From contig JAZGTN010000029.1 of NCBI GenBank assembly GCA_037783415.1, positions 930,001 through 994,000 on the forward strand: 64,000 nucleotides of DNA. Direction: 5' to 3'. The stretch comes from Leptasterias polaris. Its lineage: Eukaryota > Echinodermata > Asteroidea > Forcipulatida > Asteriidae. The notes beneath the pieces are model-generated. The model had not been told where the DNA came from, ran no database searches, and was given only the letters and a program-made list of their open reading frames with translations. Shown here one piece after another: positions 12,801-38,218 of this stretch (position 1 is the stretch's first letter; the number at the start of each line of letters is the position of its first letter). A program made the translations under genes and the position numbers.

Positions 12801-14006
12801 ACATGTACTACAAACATGACAAATGTGCAATATGCTGTATATACCACAGGCAATACCTGGATTTGGCTCATTCATTGAAGATTGGGAAGGAAGCAATGGG
12901 TAAAGCATGGGGGGGGGGGTGGAGGTGGCCAAGAGTGAAGTACACATTGTACTTGTACAATGTATGTACTTGTACATGTATCCAGCTACAGACAACTAAT
13001 TGAATACAGTATACAGCTCAGTGTAGGCCTAGTTGAAGTTAAAGTTCAAATTGAAGTTACTGTTCAACTTTGATTAGACCGACAAAGCTATTGTGTTGAT
13101 TTTAGAGTTTGGAATTTGTGATTATTTTGCAATTAATGTACACTCAAGAGACTGTAAAAGTAATGTGGTTTTTCATTTTTAATGAAGATTTTGTTGTATT
13201 CATGATTGTTTTTTTTGCAAGGACCATTCATAAATAACCATGAGTTTTCGTTAGTGAATTTATTTTTTGTAAAGCTGTCCCGAAAGTCTTTATCTCTGAC
13301 CTTTATTTCAGTCAGTCAGCCTGTGGTAAAATTGCCATCATTTTAACATACATGTGTAGTGTACATGTTAGCAGAACCTCCTATAATTTGAATCTTAGTC
13401 ATGTTAGTTTCAGACCTACTGTATTTTCCACCAATGACCTTTCACTCCTGCTTCACATGGAAAGCTGATGTATGGAGCTGAGTACGAGCATTATATTATT
13501 CCTACTTCAGTCTGATTTCTTTTGCCCTTGGAAAAATCTGAAGAATTTTGATTAAAAAGCCTGATATGTCTACATGTAAAGCCTACACCATGTGTAGGCC
13601 TGCATTTAGGTCAGCCCATGCACTCGCTAAAATATTCCTACTTCTTTCCAAGAACCAAATATGATGCCTGGAGTAGATATTCACAATTTCACGTACACCA
13701 CCTGCACACAACCTGGCACATGTAGATGTCTGTTTGATAGTAATAGATTTGACGTCACAGTGTACTTCCTCTACGGGGATGTGGGTTGGGAATTGGAGCC
13801 TAGGAGGATCCAGTTTTTGGTGTGTACATCAGGCGGTAGTTTAGTGAGACAATTAATTATTCATGCTATAATTGGCCCATCATACAATCTGGTCACTTTG
13901 ACGTCATAAGAAGCACATTGTATTGATTCCAGATGAACAGGTCTGAATCATTTTAAATTAATATCTTCCTCTCATTATATTTTTTTTCTTTCTTTCTTTA
14001 TCTCAG
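9800..14006. other. Non-coding stretch upstream of CSK coding exon 1
   Basis: Mostly AT-rich sequence with many AGGCCTAC and TGTACA-type words. A reverse copy of the CAAGGC MITE family lies at about 11265-11375. It is either the first intron of CSK or intergenic. No supported coding exon was seen. Confidence 0.5.
11265..11375 (-). mobile_element. MITE fragment, CAAGGC family
   Basis: It contains TTGCCTTGGTGCCC and ends GAATGAAGTATCCAGGCCT, matching the reverse strand of copies at 22408-22566 and 42252-42401. Confidence 0.6.
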
Positions 14007-14076
14007 CCGCCTTCCCAGAATTCCCCTTCAGACGGTCCCAATGGTGACGGGAAGCTATCCAAGCCGCTAACCAGTC
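14007..14076 (+). other. CSK: CSK 5' untranslated segment
   Basis: A strong pyrimidine-rich acceptor (ending TTTATCTCAG) precedes 14007, so this coding exon is not the first exon of the transcript. The start codon is 70 bases in. Confidence 0.65.
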
Positions 14077-30063
<15,987 letters not shown>

Positions 30064-30307
30064 CGTCGGACAAATTTAGAAGCTTCACTCTGAGTGGGAG
30101 AGTTGAGTTTGTTCACTCGGAGCTGCAAGCGAGTAGATTTGAGTATTTTGGGGTTGCTTCTTAGAGCAAGGTGCTAAGCACTCATAATGGCCTAACAACA
30201 ACATTTTTGATCGACGTTGAAAGGTTCAATATCCCGATAATTGTTTTTTAACCTTCAAATGAAAAAAAAATTGCTAAAGAAATCAATTAAACTATGCACT
30301 CAATAAC

Positions 30308-30475
30308 TATATGGACCTTATGCTATGCACGTTACGTCATTTTGAGTAGGGTGACCTCGGATAGAGGTCAAGAAGAGAGTTGGCTCATCGGCCCATGCTA
30401 TATTCCATCGATTCATCGTTGTTTCATCTCGAAGATGGGGATGGATGACGTCAATCCATAAGGTCTATTGGGTTC
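30308..30475. mobile_element. MITE with GGACCTTATGC ends (CRE-bearing family)
   Basis: The ends GGACCTTATGC and CATAAGGTCTATTG match the element at 62113-62283. The right side keeps ATGACGTCA; the left side has a mutated TTACGTCA. Confidence 0.7.
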
Positions 30476-30575
30476 GAATCCCACTCGAGTAAAAAACATG
30501 TGTGGTTTTTCCTTTCACAGGACTTGGGGAAGTGCTTCACACACATCATATTCTTTATCCTCGATGCAAAATTAA
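30465..30575 (+). mobile_element. SINE-C tail fragment
   Basis: GGTTCGAATCCCACTCGAGT followed by CATATTCTTTATCCTCGATG, as in the copy at 25105. The A-box half is absent. Confidence 0.6.
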
Positions 30576-31211
30576 CAACTGTTAAAAATCATGGCATTAC
30601 CTACATTTTTAATTGTGCCTGAACCATTCAATCGTGATTGACAAAGACATTCTATGATGTGCAAAAGTACTTTTACTTGGGAATTGAATGGTTATATTTT
30701 AAAGTTGACATTTGAAGATATGCAAAAACAAATTAAAGAACTAAGTCCTAACCTGGTATGGTAACCTATTTTTTCCCCCATTGTAGATCATTATCCCAAA
30801 TGTTGTTGTTAATAAGCTGGGGCCTTATGTCTCAGACCTACTGAGCTTAGCAATTGGCGTTGCGCAAAATGTGATGTAGAAATGGGCATGATGGGAAAAC
30901 ATGTATTCTTTCTACTGTAATCTGATTTCCATTCTTTTGTTTGTTTTGGGTTTTGCCCTCAGTTAATGCTTGTCATTAAATAACCTTTCTAAAAACCTAG
31001 AAAAGTGTCACTTCAATACCAATTAGGAGCCAGTTCAGGTGCTAACCTTCAGTCAGCTTGCAATATAAATTGGGCGTGTATGGTCTGTAATTCATTTGAA
31101 TACATCGAGGCGACTGGCTTGTCATTTGTAGTTAGCCCATGGCAACAAGGTGACGACTTGATGAGCAGACAAAATGTGATGGCCAGTCACACTTTACGTG
31201 TGATTATACAA

Positions 31212-31259
31212 GATTTTGGGGTTGAACAAGGAAATTGTTCGTTGTTCAACCCCAAAATC
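31212..31259. repeat. Perfect 18-bp foldback of a SINE tail
   Basis: GATTTTGGGGTTGAACAA (31212-31229) is exactly complementary to 31242-31259 with a 12-base loop. The sequence is the TTGTTCAACCCCAAAATC tail of the SINE-B family in both orientations. Confidence 0.85.
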
Positions 31260-32044
31260 AATTAAAATTTACCCAGTCAGCTTCCCTTGTGGTTTATTAT
31301 TTGATATCTGATTATAAAAGCTTACAAACCTTCTTCGTCATGTAACCGCCTTCTTGAAACAGTGGCATGATTTTGTGAGTTGACTAAAGAAACAGTTGGA
31401 CTAGCTAGTCAAACCACGCAGCGTTTTATTGAAATCTAGATCGACTATGGATAAGCCTAGTCAACTCTTGTCACCCACCCGAACTTGCTCTAGGTTAGCC
31501 CTTTTTTAAAGGGTCAAATATCATGTGATGAACAGATTCTAAAACAATTTACGAAAGATGTGTTTATGTACATTTGAAAGTGCCAAAGGGGATAATTTTT
31601 TCCTTTACCATTTGTAGCATTTGCAGCATTGTTTACAAATCTTCATAACATTGCCTCCACTCCTAGATGTCTCTCCTATCACTCTTGTTTAAAGAACTAA
31701 AGTCATTCATGTAAACCTTAAAAAAAGTCAACATCAGTTAAAGATAATGTGGTGTAATATTATTTAAATAATTTTGGTATTTAAAAAATGAAATTACTTA
31801 AATAAAAGGCCGCTAATGTTTAGATTTGTTTAGATTTATCAAACTTTTTTTTTTTCAAGACTATTAGAAATTACGTTTTGGGGAATTCATTTTACACATA
31901 TTCTGTGCAGATTCTATTTTAAGAACGAAGTCCATCTCTCTGCAATGGTAGTCTTTGGGACACTCGTTGGCAGCAGACGCACCAAGTAACTTTCCATCGT
32001 TTTCGTAGGTCTGAGCATGCGCACATTTCTGAGAACAATGGATT

Positions 32045-32395
32045 TGTGGCGTGTTGTGGCTTGGCAGTTAAGAGCACTGGAGTCAAGCTCTATTGTTTCT
32101 GATCAGCTGAGTTTGGGTTTGAGTCCCCATCTTGGCACTTGTGTCTTTGAGCAAGATACTTCACCCCAATTGCCTTGTCCTTCGGATGGGACATTAAGCC
32201 GTAGGGCCCGTATACTAGAATTGGTTGTGCACGTAAAAGAACCAAGAACACTTATCGTGGAAGAGTGGTGGTTAACCCTGGTGTTTCCGGTTCACATGGC
32301 AAGCACCCTTGTTTACAGGTTTCCTCAGGCTTGCAAGCTACAGTGATTAAGTTCACTTATTAGGCACCCTTGGTTTCATAACCAAAAATATGTAA
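32045..32395 (+). mobile_element. SINE-A copy
   Basis: It has GCAGTTAAGAGCACTGGAGT, CTATTGTTTCTGATCAGCTG, GTCCTTCGGATGGGACATTA and AAGAACACTTATCGTGGAAG in the family order. Confidence 0.85.
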
Positions 32396-32984
32396 CAATT
32401 TACTTGGTAAGTCTGCTGCCATCCAGCATTCCCACTGGAAGACATTTTAAAAGTTCTTTTCAATTATCCTTTTTCTGTTCAACCTTTTGCAGTTTTGTTA
32501 GTTTGTATATATTTGTTTTGCTTGTACTGTTTTAATGTTACATTTTTGTTTCAAAATGCCGCATATAATTTCAGTGCTTTCCATCTAAATAATCCACCTG
32601 AACACTTTGATATCGTTTTGAAGCAAACATAAATGCATCTGTGACATTTATTTGGCCAGAAGAGCTAGAAAGTATCAAGGATATATATATTTCCTGTTTA
32701 ATTTAAATAGTGGAGTAAAATGAGATGTCCATTGCCTTTCATGAAGATTTGTTTTTTATGCAAAAGGAAGAGATTTCTCTTTGAAATGTTGGGTATACAA
32801 ACAAATTTAAAGCCTGTAAACAGACAAAGTACTCACACAAGAAAATGAAACAAAACTTTTTTTTTTTCAATTTTGGGAAAGCTTCAGACTTGTGGCTGAC
32901 CCAAACCTCAATACTCGTCAAACATTGTAATAAAGTCCAGTGCGTAAAAGTGCTATGAAATTGGCTGAGATGCTTTCCTACAGA

Positions 32985-33233
32985 ATACTGGTGCCCAGGG
33001 CTTCTGGAAGGCTGGTGCCAAGGGCCTACAGGACACTGGTGCCTGGGGTCTACATAACTCTGGTGCCTAGGGCCTATGGAACACTGGTGCCATTGGGCAA
33101 CAGAACACTGGTATCGAGGGCTTACAGAACATTGGTACCTAGGTCTTACAGAACACTGGTGCACAGGGCTTACAGAACACTGGCGCCTAGGTCTCAAAGA
33201 ACACTGGCGCTAGGGCTTACAGAACACAGATTG
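32985..33233. repeat. 24-bp minisatellite, about ten copies
   Basis: Units vary around GAACACTGGTGCCTAGGGCTTACA. Because 24 is divisible by three, it stays open on both strands and produces spurious frames. Confidence 0.85.
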
Positions 33234-34802
33234 ACCTGAATGAGTAACCAAGAATAGTTTTCTGGCTAATAAAGTATTAGTTTTATTATGTGATCTACTT
33301 AACCATAACTACTGCTGATAGTTCCTTTAACTGAAGGACAAATCAACTTTTCTTCCAAAAGTATTTTCGTCAAGAATACAAATGTCACGACTGAGATTTT
33401 AACCCAAACACTGTTATCAACAGGCCTTGGGAACTGTGTTTATACTATACTGCTCTGCCTTGAAGCTCCTTTATCATTTTCAAAGTTTTTAAATTTTAAA
33501 TTGTATCAAACAATTTGTTTAATCATGGCCTTTTAATTCTTGTTCTTAATGTTTGTACAGTTTTGATAAAGCCATGAATTATCCATGTTTGTGCAAGACA
33601 AATATTTTTCAGTGTATTTATTGTAAAGTTTTGTCCCTATTGAGAAAAACATTTGTTAAATGTTAGGATGTTAGAAATGTGTATATTTTGCATAAGAGTA
33701 TAAAAAGGTGTAGTTAGATTATTACAATGTGGCTATTTACATTCACTCATAAACCGGACATTTGTTCAGTTTTTATTGACTAGTTGATTACAGCATCAAC
33801 AAATTGTTCTGATAAATGGTGCAAAATTACATTTAAAAGTAGATCATGGTTACAGTGATGGTACTCTTTAGTTGTTAGAAGACTACATACATTATAGACT
33901 GTGCTAGTCTCGGGCGTATTGGAACATTTGTTCCTGTTAAATTGCACAATTTTGTGTTTTGCACATGAAAACGGTGAACGTGGGAACCCAACCAAAGTTT
34001 CCAAATTTTTTTGAATACGCTGGAGACTTGAATGGTTTGTGGCACATCTTTACGGAACATGTCATAAAACTAACATGTTTATGTTTCATTGTGTCAAGTC
34101 AGTTAATTGCTTTGTAATTTTGTTGAACATGTTGCAGGCATTAATTAGGTTTATTTTGTACCATGAGCAGCTTCTCTGATCAAAGTATGGCAGTTTGTTT
34201 AAAAAAAAGTTAGTTTTAAAGGTTTTTTAACTAGAGGGTTGGATTGAATCATAGGACCTTTTGATTGGTAAAAAGTTTGCAAAAGCTAATTCTGTTTTCT
34301 CAAAATCTTATTCTGTTTTCTCAAAATCTTATTTTGTTAAATTTTTATATGAAAGAAGCTTTCTGTTAATCTGTTTTATCATGAATATTCCAAGACAATA
34401 TTTTAATTTTAAAAAGTTAGTAAGATCACAGTCTTTTTGTTGATAAAACTCCCAAAACAAAGCATGAGGAACACTTCACTTCAAATCCAGAATCAAATCC
34501 CTCACTCTAACAAAGGTTTATTTTATCAAGGTTTCAAGGTTTATTTTATTTCCACAGTATCAAATCTTATACAGGCAATAATAAATAAACATGTTTCAAT
34601 ATTAGTACAGTTAAAGCCAGATTGATATAAAAGTAATACTCTTTGGGGAAACTGCAGGGGAGCTCACTAAGAAGCAAAGCTTATAAGCGTGAGCCCCAGA
34701 CAGGTACGCTCATTGAGCCCAAACCAAAGACCCATGTAACTTCAAATAAATAGGTTGAATAATCAGTTAAAATAGTGCAAGGTAGGGCTCAATGAGCATA
34801 CA

Positions 34803-34935
34803 AAATTTAACACCATATCAGTAACTCCACACCCAAACTGTTGGACTCTGATTATGGTGGTATGTCTAAACCCATGCAGAGCATAACCAGTTTACTAGTG
34901 CATTCCTTAGTCCAACAGAATCATTAAAAAAATGC
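34803..34935. repeat. Single detached copy of the 28030-28730 repeat
   Basis: Contains CCCAAACTGTTGGACTCTGA and GGTGGTATGTCTAAACCCAT, matching the array inside CSK. Confidence 0.75.
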
Positions 34936-35259
34936 AGTTGGATTCTGAAAGGGTCATAATAGTTTGTGAAATGTATAATCTGTATAAAATTAGTTAAGTG
35001 TAGATGGGTAACGTTTGTCCAACGCTGTTTCAGAATTGAAACAGTTGTCGTCTGTTGTAAGAGATTTCATGGTTCTATTTTTGTACATCTGTGTTTTGCT
35101 TTTAAAACAATACTAGATTAGTAATAATTACTTGCCATTACTCAGAGTGACTTAATTAACTAAAATTACACAAGTTGTTTTACTTGAATATTTTGTTTTG
35201 ACTTCTTACTTTAGTATTGTAATTTCAAATCCCAGTGAAAAATGAAGTGCATTGCCCTG

Positions 35260-35508
35260 GGCCCAATTTCATGGCCCTGCTTACCGCCGAATTCTGCGCT
35301 TGCAATCACAATTCTCCGCTTACCAAGCAAGCGCCGAATTTCTGCGCTAGCTGTGTAAACCTAGAATGCCTAGTAACGCGGACTACGCAAGCGCACACGC
35401 AATTCCCTGCTAACCCGTGAAAAACGCTTGACGGAAGTGCGGAATTCCCTGCTTCCGTAAGCGCCGATTCTTTGCTTACAGTAAGAAGAGCCATGAAATT
35501 GGGCCCTG
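35260..35508 (+). mobile_element. MITE with GGGCCCAATTTCATGG termini
   Basis: Inverted ends GGGCCCAATTTCATGGCCCTG and AGAGCCATGAAATTGGGCCC enclose about 200 bases rich in TGCGCTTGC-like words. Related copies lie at 45960-46214 (opposite orientation) and 51930-52163. Confidence 0.8.
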
Positions 35509-35542
35509 ACGCTTTATGGAGGCAATGGAGGCAATTGCCTCA

Positions 35543-36432
35543 ATGCCCCAGGTCAATTGCCTTGGTGCTCCGTGGATGCCCCAGGTTATTTGCCTTGGTG
35601 CTCCGTGGATGCCCCAGGTCAATTGCCTTGGTGCTCCGTGGATGCCCCTGGTTATTTGCCTTGGTGCTCCGTGGATGCCCCAGGTCAATTGCCTTGGTGC
35701 TCCGTGGATGCCCCTGGTCAATTGCCTTGGTGCTCCGTGGATGCCCCAGGTCATTTGCCTTGGTGCTCCGTGGATGCCCCTGGTTATTTGCCTTGGTGCT
35801 CCGTGGATGCCCCAGGTCAATTGCCTTGGTGCTCCGTGGATGCCCCAGGTCAATTGCCTTGGTGCTCCGTGGATGCCCCTGGTTATTTGCCTTGGTGCTC
35901 CGTGGATGCCCCAGGTCATTTGCCTTGGTGCTCCGTGGATGCCCCTGGTCAATTGCCTTGGTGCTCCGTGGATGCCCCTGGTCAATTGCCTTGGTGCTCC
36001 GTGGATGCCCCAGGTCATTTGCCTTGGTGCTCCGTGGATGCCCCTGGTTATTTGCCTTGGTGCTCCGTGGATGCCCCAGGTCAATTGCCTTGGTGCTCCG
36101 TGGATGCCCCAGGTCATTTGCCTTGGTGCTCCGTGGATGCCCCAGGTCAATTGCCTTGGTGCTCCGTGGATGCCCCTGGTCAATTGCCTTGGTGCTCCGT
36201 GGATGCCCCTGGTCATTTGCCTTGGTGCTCCGTGGATGCCCCAGGTCATTTGCCTTGGTGCTCCGTGGATGCCCCTGGTCATTTGCCTTGGTGCTCCGTG
36301 GATGCCCCTGGTCATTTGCCTTGGTGCTCCGTGGATGCCCCTGGTCATTTGCCTTGGTGCTCCGTGGATGCCCCTGGTCATTTGCCTTGGTGCTCCGTGG
36401 ATGCCCCTGGTCATTTGCCTTGGTGCTCCTTG
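35543..36432. repeat. 33-bp minisatellite, 27 copies
   Basis: The unit begins ATGCCCCAGGTCAATTGCCT and ends TGGTGCTCCGTGG. Variation is limited to two sites: CCCCAGG or CCCCTGG, and GTCAATT, GTTATTT or GTCATTT. The last five units are identical. The unit length is divisible by three, so at least five of six frames stay open for about 900 bases; none is a plausible gene. Flanking words match the CAAGGC MITE family in reverse. Confidence 0.95.
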
Positions 36433-37723
36433 GAATGTTCCGATAGAAATTCACAATTTTCTCATAGAGGTGCTCTTTACATAAAGAGTAAACTACTTGG
36501 TGACCTTTTCCTTTCAAAAACGAAAAATCAGTCCTTGGTACAATTATTAATACATATTTTTGTCCCTTCATGAATTGGCCTGATGAATCATCACTCAAGA
36601 GGAAGTTTCTAGGAGGACAGTAATACCCTCAGATGTTTGTTCAAAAGAAAAGTTAAAAACAATTTTGTATTCTTTGCACACCGTGGTAAAAAAAAAAAAA
36701 GAGGGACACAGGAATTGCATATATGCAGGATTTACAAGAAAGGGACAAATGAGTCTATTGTCTCTATTAGAGTAGAGAACAATGCATCCACCTTAGTAGC
36801 AAACAAGTAGGGTGTCGACCCTCAGTTGACAGAATATATGAGAGTTTCGTTGGATTTGAAGATTTCATTTTGCCGTTAACATCTCAAAGGAACAAGGAAA
36901 TGATTTCCTCTTATTGTTTCAGTTAATATAATTGTTGTATCTTCCTAATTTTATTTGGGTGCTATATTTTTGTCATCTTCCAAACAACTTTTACAAAAAT
37001 GTACTTCATAAAACATAGCAAATGAAATATTTTTGTTGTTGTCTTTCCTTTTTTAAATAAGTTTAAAAGAAAATGTCAATACTAAACATGCTGTAAATCT
37101 GTTGTGAACCCGCAATCCGAAAAGCTGTAAATTGCTCAGTATTTGTAAATAGATTTTGTTGTTTTGTTGTGTGTTTGGCATGGGAAAATAAATACAACAA
37201 AATTATGTAATTTTTTAAAAGTGTTTGTCTTTTCTTATATTTTGTTACAATATATTTATTTTATATTTTTTATTTATTTTTTATTTGAAGTCATAGGAAA
37301 GCCGTCGATGCAAACTTATCATAAAAATAGTCGTCGTGAAAAGTTGAAAAAGTCTGGTACCTTTATTGCGGTTTAGTTTGTAAGCGCTTTTACGTATAAA
37401 CTTACAGGTACCAGTCGTGCACAATAAGCGTTCTTGACGACGAAGAATTCGGCAGTGCGGGTTTGGGGTGTTAACAATTAAAACAAATCATCGATTTGTG
37501 ATGGTATGTTACACTTCTTTTAACATAACAAGTGATATATTGTTTCTAGGAATATGTCAGGAATTTTTGGGAAACCGAAGGTGGTGTGTATTGTGTGTTT
37601 ACGTGGCAGATTAAAATGAAACAAATTCTTAAAACAAATCGGATTACCAATTTTTGAGAAACGGTCATCAGGAGTCATAGCCAAGCTGAATCCTTGAGCT
37701 TGGCCACACAGGTGGGGCTACAG

Positions 37724-37797
37724 TACTCCTAGAACTATGAGGTTCATTCCGCTATCGTCTCCATTATAGGGGAATGAACCTCATAGTTCTAGGAGTA
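37724..37797. mobile_element. Palindromic miniature element, copy 1 (74 bp)
   Basis: Perfect 27-bp arms (37724-37750 and 37771-37797, starting TACTCCTAGAACTATGAGG) surround 20 bases. GGGCTACAG flanks it directly on both sides (37715-37723 and 37798-37806), a 9-bp target-site duplication. Confidence 0.85.
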
Positions 37798-37906
37798 GGG
37801 CTACAGCAGGTGTCAGTGAGTTATTGAGGGAGTTGAGTGACTAGGTGTTGGCCTCTCATGGTATGACATGAGTGACTAGTTTAATTACAGGTACATCGAT
37901 CGTGCC

Positions 37907-37985
37907 TACTCCTAGAACTATGAGGTTCATTCCGCTATCGTCTCCATTACACGATAGCGGAATGAACCTCATAGTTCTAGGAGTA
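37907..37985. mobile_element. Palindromic miniature element, copy 2 (79 bp)
   Basis: Perfect 34-bp arms (37907-37940 and 37952-37985) surround 11 bases. The sequence is the same as copy 1 with five more bases in the right arm. Flanks are GATCGTGCC (37898-37906) and CATCGTGCC (37986-37994), eight of nine identical. Confidence 0.85.
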
Positions 37986-38152
37986 CATCGTGCCCATTCC
38001 ATTAATTTAATACCTATATAATCAAACCTTGCGTTACTTTACAATTATTAAATCCGATGAGACCCACATTGTTTTAAAGAACATGATGTCACTCTCCCAG
38101 CATCTTTTATAATTATACGCCCTCTTGATAATATTTTTTATCTTTTTCAAGG

Positions 38153-38218
38153 ATGAAGTTGTGGTCCTGGAAGCACAACCAATTCAAAATCTTGTGTAGA
38201 TTGAGTTTCTGTGAATGA
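38153..38218 (+). other. Upstream open reading frame overlapping the FAM227B start
   Basis: If the acceptor TTTTTCAAG at 38151 is used, an ATG lies one base into the exon. Its 21-codon frame ends in a TGA at 38216-38218 that overlaps the FAM227B ATG at 38215 as ATGA. Such overlap can allow termination-reinitiation. Use depends on the real 5' exon structure, which is unknown. Confidence 0.35.

Larger units (their letters stand above)
30064..38151. other. CSK 3' flank and intergenic region
   Basis: No supported coding exon. The CSK 3' untranslated region begins at 30064. AATAAA signals at 33268-33273 and 37187-37192 are candidates for transcript ends; the second has a T/GT-rich context that looks like a real 3' end. 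The region holds MITEs, SINEs, two minisatellites and two palindromic elements listed separately. Confidence 0.5.

Noticed and set aside
13661..13909. 82-codon plus-strand open frame
   Set aside because: No family resemblance, no splice-consistent neighbours, and base composition like the surrounding non-coding DNA.
32739..33239. Open frames of 99-152 codons on both strands
   Set aside because: They come from the 24-bp minisatellite.
35543..36432. CRISPR-like array
   Set aside because: Units abut with no unique spacers, the context is an animal genome, and there are no cas genes.
35476..36598. Very long open frames (312-352 codons) on both strands
   Set aside because: They are the 33-bp minisatellite read in different frames; 33 is divisible by three, so stop-free units stay open. 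There is no start context, splice support or family resemblance.
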